A stretch of DNA of 20,405 nucleotides from CAYRNC01 sp964425645 (GCA_964425645.1 CAYRNC010000024.1:1-20405), one strand, 5' to 3'; positions 1 through 7,925 are shown, counted from the first letter of the stretch. The notes: a model not told the origin generated them from the letters alone. Program-made: numbers and translations.

Positions 1-839
1 CCTTCCTCAAAGACGATTACCCCTACCTTCTTTCCGGCGGCCTCTTCCCTCATTTTACGAGCATTTATTTCATTCAGAATGCAATTGCGCCGTCCCTTTA
101 TGATTATCATTTCAGCTAAGGGGGCGTAGTGAGCGTACTTCATCCCGGGGGATTTCGGTGCACCTTCTGTGATATTTGATGTGCTTTCCATCAATACAGG
201 TTCACCGATGATTCCTGCAATATCCTTAGGGGAAATAAAACCGGGTCTCAGTATTGCAGGCGGTTTTTTGGAAAGATCCAAAACCGTGGATTCTATCCCT
301 AACCGACAATCATCGGCTGAAAGGATCAAAGGAATTCGTCCCATCATATCCGCCTCCACATGAATCCCTTTTGTAGGGCTCGGCCTTCCTGACAAATTGG
401 CACTCGGCGCAGCTACAGGGCAGCCTGCCAGCCTTATAAGCTCAAGTGCAACAGGATGATCCGGCATGCGGATTGCTATCGTTTTAAGGCCCGCTGTCGT
501 AATATCCGGTATGGTAGGGAGTTTTTGTAATATCAATGTAAGCGGCCCCGGCCAGAAAGCTTTAGCCAATCTGTATATCACCGCGTCATCCTGAGAGGTA
601 AGCCCTTTCAAAGAGGATATATCTGCAATATGAACGATGAAAGGATTGTCCCCGGGTCTTCCCTTTACGCGATATATTTCTGCAACTGCGGCCTCATCCA
701 AAGCATTTGCGCCAAGGCCATATACAGTTTCAGTAGGAAAGGCCACGAGGCCTCCTGATGAAATGGTCCCCGCAGCCTCACTTATATAGTCTAATGCCTC
801 GTCATTCAATTTTGAAATTTTATAAACCTTCGTCTCCAT
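1..839 (-). CDS. tsaC: Threonylcarbamoyl-AMP synthase, Sua5/YrdC/YwlC type (3' end cut by window)
   Basis: Makes threonylcarbamoyl-AMP from threonine, bicarbonate and ATP, the first step of the t6A37 modification of ANN-decoding tRNAs, in the cytoplasm. Translating the minus strand from the ATG at 839 gives 279 open codons up to the window edge with no stop, so the C-terminus is missing. The YrdC domain covers about residues 10-205. It shows FPTETVYGLG (34-43), the KGRP substrate loop (59-62), PSANLSG (145-151) and GIESTVLD (181-188). The linker SPGMKYAHYAP (230-240) is the hallmark of the longer two-domain Sua5/YwlC form rather than short TsaC, and a Sua5 domain begins after it. The start lies 17 bases after the prfA stop with only a weak AGGT-like ribosome site, so it is probably the next gene of the same transcript. 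Placing it beside prfA and prmC is common in Bacillota. Confidence 0.95.
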   Translation of the reverse strand, partial: METKVYKISKLNDEALDYISEAAGTISSGGLVAFPTETVYGLGANALDEAAVAEIYRVKGRPGDNPFIVHIADISSLKGLTSQDDAVIYRLAKAFWPGPLTLILQKLPTIPDITTAGLKTIAIRMPDHPVALELIRLAGCPVAAPSANLSGRPSPTKGIHVEADMMGRIPLILSADDCRLGIESTVLDLSKKPPAILRPGFISPKDIAGIIGEPVLMESTSNITEGAPKSPGMKYAHYAPLAEMIIIKGRRNCILNEINARKMREEAAGKKVGVIVFEE

Positions 840-856
840 CTAAAATATACCTGCTG

Positions 857-1924
857 TCAAAAACTTTTCATTTTTTCCGCTTGGTCAGACGTTATGAAAG
901 AATCTACAATTTCATCAATATCTCCATCAAGAAAAGAATCAAGCCTATACAGAGTTAAACCTACCCTATGGTCGGACACCCTGCCCTGGGGGAAATTGTA
1001 TGTGCGTATTCTTTCGCTTCGATCACCGCTACCCACCTGGTTTTTTCTTTTCTCCGATATTTCCTTATTTTGCTCTTGAATTTTCATGTCGTAAAGCTTG
1101 GCCCTCAACACCTTAAATGCTTTTTCCTTGTTTTTTAGCTGAGATTTTTCGTCCTGACATGTGACCACAATACCTGTTGGCTCATGGGTAAGGCGGACAG
1201 CTGAATCTGTAGTGTTTACACTTTGTCCCCCGTTGCCGGACGAGCGGTATACATCAACTCTAACATCGCTTAGGTTAATTTCTGCCTCTACGTCATCCAC
1301 TTCAGGCAGCACGGCCACCGTAGCGGCAGATGTATGAATTCTCCCGCTTGATTCCGTCTCCGGCACGCGCTGAACCCGGTGAACACCGCTTTCATATTTT
1401 AACCTGGAGTAGGCTCCCTTACCTTTGATAAGGACCACAGCCTCTTTAATGCCTCCGATTCCGGTTTCGTTCATATCCATGATCTCGCTTTTCCAGCTTC
1501 TGCGTTCGCCATATCGCATATACATGCGCAGCAGATCTCCTCCAAACAAAGCAGCTTCTTCTCCGCCTGTTCCCGCCCTTATTTCCATTATGACATTTTT
1601 ATCGTCATTCGGATCTTTCGGCAACAACAAAATACGGAGCTCCTCACCGTAAGCTTCTAAACGTTCCTCCAAATCCGCCAGTTCTTCCTTCGCCAATTCT
1701 TTTAGATCTTCATCTTCTTCACTGTCGAACAAAAGCTCTTTCGTGCCGGCAAGTTCCTCCTTCGTTTTTTTATATTCTTTATACTTTTCTACGATGGGTT
1801 CCATATCGGACATTTCCTTGACATACCTGCGCCATCGCTTCTGATCCGACATAATATCGGGATCTGCCGCCTTGAGGCTGAGTTCTTCATACTTACCCAC
1901 CATAAAATCTAATTTATCAAACAT
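857..1924 (-). CDS. prfA: Peptide chain release factor 1 (RF1)
   Basis: Recognises UAA and UAG stop codons in the ribosomal A site and triggers peptide release. From the ATG at 1924 the protein has 355 residues, the usual RF1 length. Motifs seen: the PxT codon-recognition tripeptide as PET (188-190, in VQRVPETESSGRIHTSA), the catalytic GGQ (232-234, in SGNGGQSVNTTDSAVR) and the RF1-type tail containing YNFPQGRVSDHR. PxT, not SPF, marks RF1 rather than RF2. The frame stays open 21 codons upstream to 1987, but those codons run through an intrinsic terminator and carry no family similarity. The ATG at 1924 has GGGAG 11 bases upstream and gives the normal RF1 beginning (MFDKLDFMVGKYEEL). The glutamine of GGQ is the expected target of PrmC, encoded two genes upstream. 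Confidence 0.97.
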   Translation of the reverse strand: MFDKLDFMVGKYEELSLKAADPDIMSDQKRWRRYVKEMSDMEPIVEKYKEYKKTKEELAGTKELLFDSEEDEDLKELAKEELADLEERLEAYGEELRILLLPKDPNDDKNVIMEIRAGTGGEEAALFGGDLLRMYMRYGERRSWKSEIMDMNETGIGGIKEAVVLIKGKGAYSRLKYESGVHRVQRVPETESSGRIHTSAATVAVLPEVDDVEAEINLSDVRVDVYRSSGNGGQSVNTTDSAVRLTHEPTGIVVTCQDEKSQLKNKEKAFKVLRAKLYDMKIQEQNKEISEKRKNQVGSGDRSERIRTYNFPQGRVSDHRVGLTLYRLDSFLDGDIDEIVDSFITSDQAEKMKSF

Positions 1925-1956
1925 CTGTGTCTCAACTCCCGTTACAGACAATTTTG

Positions 1957-1985
1957 AAAAAGACCGGAAAAACTGATTTCCGGTC
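1957..1985 (-). terminator. Intrinsic terminator after rpmE
   Basis: On the minus strand a 9-bp perfect stem, GACCGGAAA and TTTCCGGTC, encloses a 6-base loop and is followed by TTTTTC. It begins 8 bases after the rpmE stop. Only 32 bases separate its T-run from the prfA start, which leaves little room for a separate prfA promoter. Confidence 0.8.
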
Positions 1986-1993
1986 ATTCTGTG

Positions 1994-2194
1994 CTAATCA
2001 ATGTTGAATTTCTTCTTGAACTTTTCAACACGGCCGCCGCGGTTGATGAATTTCTGCTGACCTGTAAAGAACGGGTGACAGGCAGAGCATATATCCAGCC
2101 TCAATTCCTCTCTTGTGGACTTGGTAACAAATTCATTTCCACAGGCACATACGACCTTGCATTCCTTGTAGTTAGGATGGATTCCTTCCTTCAT
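1994..2194 (-). CDS. rpmE: 50S ribosomal protein L31, zinc-binding type
   Basis: Structural protein of the large subunit, near the inter-subunit bridge and central protuberance. It has 66 residues, typical of L31. Four cysteines make the zinc site: C16 and C18 (in VVCACGNEF) and C37 and C40 (in DICSACHPFFTG). This is therefore the C+ RpmE form, not the cysteine-free YkgM/RpmE2 form that replaces it under zinc limitation. The ATG at 2194 is preceded by GGAAGGTGAAATAG, a good ribosome site. In Bacillus subtilis and many relatives rpmE directly follows rho. Here DUF1385 and prmC are inserted between them, and rpmE sits between prmC and prfA with its own 75-base upstream gap and its own terminator. 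Confidence 0.97.
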   Translation of the reverse strand: MKEGIHPNYKECKVVCACGNEFVTKSTREELRLDICSACHPFFTGQQKFINRGGRVEKFKKKFNID

Positions 2195-2228
2195 CTATTT
2201 CACCTTCCTTCAAAAATCAAAACAGTAT

Positions 2229-2246
2229 CCGTCGCAATTGCGACAG
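2229..2246 (-). promoter_or_regulatory. Palindrome/hairpin in the prmC-rpmE gap
   Basis: GTCGCAATTGCGAC at 2231-2244 is a perfect 14-base palindrome. As RNA on the minus strand it can fold as a 7-pair stem (CTGTCGC and GCGACGG, one G-T wobble) with an AATT loop, 35 bases before the rpmE start. No convincing -35/-10 pair was seen nearby. It could be an operator, a 5' leader hairpin or a weak terminator for prmC, since T-rich sequence follows only after a gap. Confidence 0.35.
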
Positions 2247-2269
2247 CTATTACATGTTAGCATAAGGGC

Positions 2270-3181
2270 CTAATCTGTGCAAGGGTTTTTTGCTGATGCC
2301 GCAAGATTGATTCTGGCTACCCTGTCATGCCCCGTCAGATCTTTAATTATATGCACAGGATCGTAGAACCCGGTACCGGCGGCAATATCGGAAACGACTC
2401 CGGCCTGATCACAGCCTATCTCAAGCAGAATAAGCCCGTTTTTTCGCAGATAACAGGGGGCGCCTTTCAATATTTTTTCGTAATATTCCGTACCGAAAGG
2501 TCCCCCATCGAAAGCCGCCATAGGCTCATGCTCACGAACCTCCCGCATAAGGTGAGGCAGAATCTCTGAAGGGATATACGGAGGATTGCTGATGATCAAA
2601 TCAAATTGACGTTTCCCCCTGCTCTTTGGAAAGGCATCGAATAAATCGCCTTCTGCAAACCGAATTATGCCCCCCACATTATTTCGTACGGCATTTTCTT
2701 TAGCAACCGAAACAGCATTCCAACTGATGTCAGAAGCGAAGATTTTGATCCTCCTCTTTTTAACATGACGGGCAATAGCCACTGCAATTGCCCCGCTACC
2801 GCAGCAAAGATCAAGCACATGAAAACCTCTGATACCGGACTTCCATTCGCTTAACTCATGCAGTGCGCGTTCGACTAAAACCTCAGTATCCTGCCTGGGT
2901 ATCATTACATGTCGATTCACCTTGAAAGGAAGTCCCATAAATTCCTGTTCCCCGGTTATATATTGAACCGGCATTCCCTGTGCCCTGACATCCATCAATC
3001 GAAAATATTTTTCACATTCATCCTCTTCAAGAATATCTGTGTAATGCAAAAAAAGATATGATTTATCACAGGAGAGCATGTGGCATAGCAAGATTTCTGC
3101 ATCCAGTGCAGGATCGAGACAACCGCTTAAAGAAAATCGTGTCGCAGCTAAATCAATCAGCTCTTTTATCATCATACTCAT
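2270..3181 (-). CDS. prmC: Release factor glutamine N5-methyltransferase
   Basis: Transfers a methyl group from S-adenosylmethionine to the glutamine of the GGQ motif in RF1 and RF2, raising release efficiency. It has 303 residues, slightly above the usual 275-290. An N-terminal helical substrate-binding domain (about 1-90) is followed by IPRQDTE (94-100, normally IPRPETE). The Rossmann methyltransferase core has DLCCGSG (124-130) for SAM and NPPY (199-202) for the target glutamine, inside ISNPPYIPS. The start ATG overlaps the TGA of the upstream DUF1385 gene as ATGA, implying translational coupling. Internal ATGs at codons 3 and 4 are alternative starts. Its substrate gene prfA lies downstream in the same cluster. 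Confidence 0.95.
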   Translation of the reverse strand: MSMMIKELIDLAATRFSLSGCLDPALDAEILLCHMLSCDKSYLFLHYTDILEEDECEKYFRLMDVRAQGMPVQYITGEQEFMGLPFKVNRHVMIPRQDTEVLVERALHELSEWKSGIRGFHVLDLCCGSGAIAVAIARHVKKRRIKIFASDISWNAVSVAKENAVRNNVGGIIRFAEGDLFDAFPKSRGKRQFDLIISNPPYIPSEILPHLMREVREHEPMAAFDGGPFGTEYYEKILKGAPCYLRKNGLILLEIGCDQAGVVSDIAAGTGFYDPVHIIKDLTGHDRVARINLAASAKNPCTD

Positions 3182-4194
3182 GTAACTATTTCATCTGCCT
3201 TGTCAACTAATCTTGAGCGCCCCCAGGAAACCGTATCCCCGATATAATCTTTAGGGCCATCCAGGTCGAGCACAGCCTTTATGGCGGCAATGGCCACCTC
3301 AAGCTGTCCCTTATCGGGATTCAAAGTAGTCAGTTTTTGCAAGGCAAGGCCGGGAAGACTTAAAAATTTGATCAAAGCAGAATCACCCGTTCCTGCGAAG
3401 CGCAGCAACTCATAGGATATCCCTGCGATAAAAGGTATCAAAAGAAGTCTTGATGCAATTCGTATAAGCAAGTTAGGCCAGCCGAGCAGCGAAAACAAAA
3501 GCAGGCTGATAACCATAACAAACATCAAAAAGCTTGTACCGCAGCGAGGGTGAAGTGTCTCAAATTCATCGCAATTCTCAGGCGTAAGTGCGAGACCGTT
3601 TTCAAAGCAGTGAATACATTTGTGTTCCGCACCGTGATATTGAAACACCCTCCTTATATCTTCTATCCTGGAGATGAGAAATACATATACTACGAACATC
3701 AAAATGCGCAAAATCCCTTCAGCTATGTTCAACATAATCTCACTTTTAGTCAACAGGCCAAGAAGATTGATTACCCAGGTAGGAAGTATTATGAATATAC
3801 CTACTGTAAAAGCTATGGCCAGGATCACAGACAGATATAACATGATGCTGAAAGCATTTTTCTCTCCGAACCTTTTTTCCAGCCAAAGGGTAAACCTGTC
3901 AGCCTCTTCAGGCTCTTCTCCTTCGGCCTTTTCCAGCACCTCTGCAGAATACAGAAGGGTTTTGGTACCGACTGTAAGCGCATCTAGAAATATAAGCACA
4001 CCACGCAATATGGGCACCCTTTTCCATCGGCTCTGGGGTTTTATTGGTTCAATCTTAATATGCATGCTGCCTTTAGGTTCTCGTATTACGACTGCTGTCC
4101 GATCCGTACCCTTCATCATTATCCCTTCGAGCACGGCCTGTCCCCCTATCTTGGTCGGACAAGCATCTTTGAGAAATATTTTATTTAGCTCCAT
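3178..4194 (-). CDS. yqhQ: DUF1385 (YqhQ-like) integral membrane protein
   Basis: A conserved family of unknown biochemical function, recognised from three signatures: GGQAVLEGIMM (17-27), YHGAEHK (186-192) and HPRCGTSF (215-222). The protein has 338 residues. An N-terminal soluble part is followed by hydrophobic segments at about 118-142, 157-175, 222-240 and 242-262, so it is a multi-pass membrane protein. The loop between the second and third segments carries the two conserved histidine motifs plus cysteines C193, C196, C208 and C218; this could be a metal or redox site, but that is inference. The start is 2 bases after the rho stop with no clear ribosome site, and the stop overlaps prmC, so it is tightly coupled on both sides. 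Clostridial genomes often keep it next to prmC, prfA or rho. The family call is firm; the function is not known to me. Confidence 0.9.
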   Translation of the reverse strand: MELNKIFLKDACPTKIGGQAVLEGIMMKGTDRTAVVIREPKGSMHIKIEPIKPQSRWKRVPILRGVLIFLDALTVGTKTLLYSAEVLEKAEGEEPEEADRFTLWLEKRFGEKNAFSIMLYLSVILAIAFTVGIFIILPTWVINLLGLLTKSEIMLNIAEGILRILMFVVYVFLISRIEDIRRVFQYHGAEHKCIHCFENGLALTPENCDEFETLHPRCGTSFLMFVMVISLLLFSLLGWPNLLIRIASRLLLIPFIAGISYELLRFAGTGDSALIKFLSLPGLALQKLTTLNPDKGQLEVAIAAIKAVLDLDGPKDYIGDTVSWGRSRLVDKADEIVT

Positions 4195-4196
4195 AA

Positions 4197-5624
4197 CTAT
4201 TCCAATCGTGTTTTTTTAATTATTTGAATAAAATCTGCGTTCGTTTTGGTATGGGATAGGTAATCGATGATGGTTTCCGTAACTTCCTGGGTCCCTTGAT
4301 TTGACAGGGCCCTCCTCATATACCATATGGCTTCCATTTCATCCTGCGTCATGAGCAGATCTTCTCTTCTTGTTCCGGATTTGTTAAGATTGATCGCGGG
4401 GAAAATCCGCTTTTCGGAAAGCTTACGATCCAAATGCAATTCCATATTGCCGGTCCCCTTGAATTCCTCAAATATAACATCGTCCATACGGCTTCCTGTT
4501 TCAACGAGAGCCGTTGCAAGAATTGTGATGCTGCCCCCCTCCTCCAGATTCCTTGCCGCTCCAAAGAATTTCTTAGGCTTGTGCAGAGCTCCGGGATCAA
4601 GCCCCCCCGAAAGAGTACGGCCTGTAGGCGGAATGACTAAATTATACGCCCTGGCAAGACGGGTTATACTGTCTAGCAGTATGACTACGTCCTTGCCGTG
4701 CTCTACTAATCTTTGGGCCCTGGCCAAAACCATTTCCGCTACCTTTACGTGGTTTGAGGGCAATTCATCGAAGGTGGAATATATTACTTCGCCGCTTATG
4801 GATCTTTGCATATCGGTGACTTCTTCAGGTCTCTCATCTACTAAAAGCACGATCAGCTCGATATCTTTATACATCTTTTCTATACTGGCTGCAACCTTTT
4901 TTAAAAGCACCGTCTTACCGGCCTTCGGCGGGGCGACTATCAAACCCCTCTGCCCTTTTCCGATAGGCGCAACAAGGTCTATCAACCTCATCGAGAGTTC
5001 TGTAGGACCATTCTCCAAAGAAATTCGCTCGTTTGGAAATATGGGAGTGAGGTCATCGAAGTCCGGGCGCCGCATAGCTATACCCGGCTCATCCTCATTA
5101 ACATCTTTCACATATAAAATGGCTCCGAATTTTTCCCCTTCGTTGGGCTTCCTCGCTATCCCCTTTATTTTATCACCGGTCTTTAAATTGAATCTTCTTA
5201 TTTGGGATGGCGATACATAGACGTCTTGATCGCTTGTCAGGAAATTATGAAAGCGCAAAAATCCAAAGCCGCCGTCCGCCATATCCAGTATACCTTCTAC
5301 TTCGGGCCGGTCTTCACTCGGTTGATAAACTTTTTTTTCGGGCTTTATTTCTGAAATCTCCGGAGAAGAAGATGGTTTTCCATTTATCAACTCTGTTTGA
5401 TCATCCTTGGCAGGGTTGTCAACTGCATCTTCCTTTATCTTTCTCGGGCGGCCCCTGGGCTTTCCGGAGCTTAAATCCGTAAGAGGGGATGACAAGGCTG
5501 TTAACAGGTCGGCCTTTTTCATAGATTGATAGCCCGAGACCCCAAACGCTTTGGCTATCTCCCGCAGTTCCACCACCTTTTTCGTTTTTAAAATGGATTC
5601 ATCCATCTGATTCATGTTTTCCAT
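4197..5624 (-). CDS. rho: Transcription termination factor Rho
   Basis: Hexameric RNA-dependent ATPase and helicase that ends untranslated transcripts. It has 475 residues against about 420 in E. coli, because of an inserted linker. Order of parts: Rho N-terminal helical domain (about 10-48); a hydrophilic, proline- and lysine-rich linker (50-108) with an AT-hook-like KPRGRPRK (55-62); the cold-shock-type primary RNA-binding fold (about 108-175, with GGFGFLR); then the RecA-like motor with Walker A PPKAGKT (232-238), Walker B VVILLDS (313-319), the Q-loop near LDPGALHKPKKFFGAARN (342-359) and the R-loop near TGSRMDDVIFEEFKGTG. AAAGGAG stands 13 bases before the chosen ATG, rather far; an ATG at codon 4 is an alternative. 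It follows glpX by 24 bases, as in Bacillus. Confidence 0.97.
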   Translation of the reverse strand: MENMNQMDESILKTKKVVELREIAKAFGVSGYQSMKKADLLTALSSPLTDLSSGKPRGRPRKIKEDAVDNPAKDDQTELINGKPSSSPEISEIKPEKKVYQPSEDRPEVEGILDMADGGFGFLRFHNFLTSDQDVYVSPSQIRRFNLKTGDKIKGIARKPNEGEKFGAILYVKDVNEDEPGIAMRRPDFDDLTPIFPNERISLENGPTELSMRLIDLVAPIGKGQRGLIVAPPKAGKTVLLKKVAASIEKMYKDIELIVLLVDERPEEVTDMQRSISGEVIYSTFDELPSNHVKVAEMVLARAQRLVEHGKDVVILLDSITRLARAYNLVIPPTGRTLSGGLDPGALHKPKKFFGAARNLEEGGSITILATALVETGSRMDDVIFEEFKGTGNMELHLDRKLSEKRIFPAINLNKSGTRREDLLMTQDEMEAIWYMRRALSNQGTQEVTETIIDYLSHTKTNADFIQIIKKTRLE

Positions 5625-5648
5625 ATATACCGGTCGTCTCCTTTACAT

Positions 5649-6650
5649 TTATTCGCCGGGCGACGCATAAACCTTTGCATAGCTGGGCTTCTTTGTCATG
5701 TTATGTACCGCTTCAATAAAGCGAATGGTTCCCGTCTCTCCTCTCATAACCACAGAATGAGTTTTCACTATATTATTTGGCAGATAGCGAACACCGCGCA
5801 AAAGATCCCCGTCGGATACCCCGGTAGCAACAAAGAGCACGGAATCACCCTTTACAAGATCGTCAAGGGTTAAGATCTTCGAAAATTCTTCGCTTTGACA
5901 ATTCATTTTTTCCTGTTGAGTATATGGGAAGAGCCTGCCTTGCATTCCCCCGCCCAGGCATTTGATGGCTGCAGCCGCAAGAACGCCCTCTGTTGCACCG
6001 CCGATCCCTACCATGATATCGATACCGCTGTCTTCCATATTGGTTGCAATGGCAGCCCCCACATCCCCGTCTCTAAACAGTTTAATACGACAGCCGAGCT
6101 CCCTGCATTCCTTAATATAGGGGTTGTGTCTGTCCCGTTCCAACATCGTAACGGTGAGATCTTCTATGTTTTTCCCGATCGCCTTTGCCGTATCGATTAG
6201 ATTTTGCTTTAGGGGTTTATTCAGATCGATCACATCCTTAGCCTTCGGTCCCACTGCTATCTTATCCATATAATATACTTTAGTATGATAAAGACAGCCT
6301 TTTGGTGCCACCGCAATGACGGAAATAGCATTGGCCAGACCTTTTGCAGTCGAGGTGGTTCCATCGAGCGGATCCACCGCAATGTCCACCGAAGGGGAGT
6401 TGGCACAGGCTTTGCCGATTCGTTCCCCTATGTACAACATCGGGGCCTCATCCTTTTCACCTTCCCCGATGACCACAACACCGTCAATATGGATAGTGTC
6501 GAACATTTGCCTCATACCTGTTACCGCGGCCTGATCTGCTTCCTCCTTATCGCCCCGCCCCATCCATTTTGCACAGGCAATCGCGGCGCTCTCGGTTACT
6601 CTGGTTAGGCTAAGACCTAAATTCCGATTCATCTGATAAATGACACTCAT
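5649..6650 (-). CDS. glpX: Fructose-1,6-bisphosphatase, class II (GlpX)
   Basis: Hydrolyses fructose 1,6-bisphosphate to fructose 6-phosphate in gluconeogenesis; cytoplasmic and metal-dependent (inositol-phosphatase superfamily). The 333 residues match the family's usual 320-340. Seen: the N-terminal NRNLGLSLTRVTESAAIA, VIGEGEKDEAPML (60-72) and DPLDGTT (93-99), which contribute metal and phosphate ligands, and IMVGIGGATEGVLAAAAIK further on. The ATG at 6650 has a strong GGGAGG site 7 bases upstream. It opens the transcript that continues into rho. Its product is the substrate of Pgi, encoded at 11717-12967, but the two genes are in separate operons. Confidence 0.96.
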   Translation of the reverse strand: MSVIYQMNRNLGLSLTRVTESAAIACAKWMGRGDKEEADQAAVTGMRQMFDTIHIDGVVVIGEGEKDEAPMLYIGERIGKACANSPSVDIAVDPLDGTTSTAKGLANAISVIAVAPKGCLYHTKVYYMDKIAVGPKAKDVIDLNKPLKQNLIDTAKAIGKNIEDLTVTMLERDRHNPYIKECRELGCRIKLFRDGDVGAAIATNMEDSGIDIMVGIGGATEGVLAAAAIKCLGGGMQGRLFPYTQQEKMNCQSEEFSKILTLDDLVKGDSVLFVATGVSDGDLLRGVRYLPNNIVKTHSVVMRGETGTIRFIEAVHNMTKKPSYAKVYASPGE

Positions 6651-6688
6651 TTTTTTCCTCCCTGCTGATCATATGGAACCGTCCTATT

Positions 6689-6726
6689 ATTATATTATGT
6701 TATGCTTATCAGAATTTATTGGACAA
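6689..6726 (-). promoter_or_regulatory. Possible sigma-A promoter for the glpX-rho operon
   Basis: In the 136-base gap before glpX, TTGTCC (6721-6726) and TAACAT (6697-6702) are 18 bases apart on the minus strand. A perfect TATAAT lies just downstream (6689-6694) but lacks a matching -35 box. The region is AT-rich and the spacing acceptable, so a promoter here is plausible; which -10 is used cannot be told. Confidence 0.4.
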
Positions 6727-6786
6727 TATGATAAAGACTTTTTGAACATCATTAAGAACCTTACACGCAATATGACTTCCGTCACC

Positions 6787-7905
6787 TCACCGAATTTCAA
6801 GAATTTTGACCCCATCGGAAATAAATAACACATCTTGCCCTGCAACAGGCTCGTTCAGAATAGAGGTTTCCCTATCCGCAAAATAATATACTACCGTCCC
6901 ATCCTCTGTCAACAAAGCAATTTCACTATAATCTTTGGCCGGAGCTTTAACCTCTTTTACCCTTCCTTTCCCAAGGAAGGTCTTTGTGGTCACATGAACC
7001 TGTCCGAAAGGACTCCAGGCGATAACAGCATCTTTACCAATTTCTATCCCCTTTAAACCATTATATGCTGTAAGTCCATTATATACAATCTCCGCACCAT
7101 TTTCCAGATCAATAACTTTTGCTTTGCCCTCCGCTGTAGAAAGATACACCCTGTTCTCAATGAAACCGATACTCATGATGTTTCCTCTCAGGCTTTGACT
7201 TTTCGAAGCAATATTCAAAGGTTTATCGGCAAGTTCATAAATTCTTGTGCATATAACCGCAAATTCAACTCTTTTAATGCTGTTTTTGGGATTAAATCGA
7301 TTTGAATTGTCCCCTACCATTATCGACATGCGCATGAGCAAATCCACATAGATCCTGTCCTCTTTGTTTATCTTGTCTTTATCTGTATAGGGAAGGGAAG
7401 TTGCAGGCATATACGGCATGTCCAGAGCTTTGGCCGCCCAGCGCGCAACCTGTTCTCTTGAAGCTTCGGAAGCCGTGCAGAACCCTGCAAGTTCTTCTTC
7501 ACAAAGAATGCCGTATTCCAATCCATAGGCGACACATTCATATGCCCAAGGGGATATTGATTTATCTGCAAATAGTTTTTCATATAAAGATGATAGGGGT
7601 TTTGAAGGGGAAGGACCAATACCTGAATTTTTAACAGCCTGATATATCATCTGCATAGCTTCTTCACAGGTTACGGGATTTTCAGGTTTGAACAGAAAAT
7701 TGCCGTCTGCTGAAGGATAGCCCTTGATTATACCCACACCGGAGGCAAAAGAAATAAAGGATTGCCCCCAGTAATCTGGGGCTACATCTTTAAAGCTTAT
7801 GGAAGCAGCATTGCAATTCTGATCCTTTGTCAAAGGAATAAAAACAAAAGCTGCACCAAACACAAAAACTGCGCAGAAAATCAAAATATTGACTAATCGT
7901 TTCAT
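6787..7905 (-). CDS. Secreted protein with three SLH domains and an unassigned C-terminal domain
   Basis: Probably a surface protein held to secondary cell-wall polymer. From the ATG at 7905 (372 residues) it starts with a signal peptide: KR, a hydrophobic core at about 5-24, and a likely cut near NAA-S (32-35). SLH repeats lie at about 38-92 (FKDVAPDYWG), 112-163 (FADKSISPWA) and 173-226 (YTDKDKINKEDR). The ITRAE-type motif is degenerate: TCEE in the first, SREQ in the second and KRVE in the third, so the first lacks the arginine. Residues 235-372 form a beta-rich region I cannot assign. A TTG at 7929 would extend the frame by 8 codons and overlap the previous stop, but AAAAAGAGG stands 6 bases before the ATG at 7905, which I prefer. 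The gene is co-transcribed with two LCP genes that attach polymers to peptidoglycan. Confidence 0.88.
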   Translation of the reverse strand: MKRLVNILIFCAVFVFGAAFVFIPLTKDQNCNAASISFKDVAPDYWGQSFISFASGVGIIKGYPSADGNFLFKPENPVTCEEAMQMIYQAVKNSGIGPSPSKPLSSLYEKLFADKSISPWAYECVAYGLEYGILCEEELAGFCTASEASREQVARWAAKALDMPYMPATSLPYTDKDKINKEDRIYVDLLMRMSIMVGDNSNRFNPKNSIKRVEFAVICTRIYELADKPLNIASKSQSLRGNIMSIGFIENRVYLSTAEGKAKVIDLENGAEIVYNGLTAYNGLKGIEIGKDAVIAWSPFGQVHVTTKTFLGKGRVKEVKAPAKDYSEIALLTEDGTVVYYFADRETSILNEPVAGQDVLFISDGVKILEIR

Positions 7906-7911
7906 AGGTAG

Positions 7912-7920
7912 CCTCTTTTT
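7912..7920 (-). promoter_or_regulatory. Ribosome site fixing the SLH protein start
   Basis: AAAAAGAGG on the minus strand is followed by six bases and ATG at 7905. It decides against the TTG at 7929, which lies upstream of this site. Confidence 0.6.
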
Positions 7921-7925
7921 GAATA

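Noticed and set aside
1925..1987. Longer RF1 starting upstream at 1987
   Set aside because: The extra 21 codons are the rpmE terminator hairpin and have no counterpart in RF1 proteins.
4327..5220. A 297-codon open frame on plus, opposite rho
   Set aside because: It is the antisense of conserved Rho sequence, with a serine/leucine-rich composition, no ribosome site and no recognisable motif.
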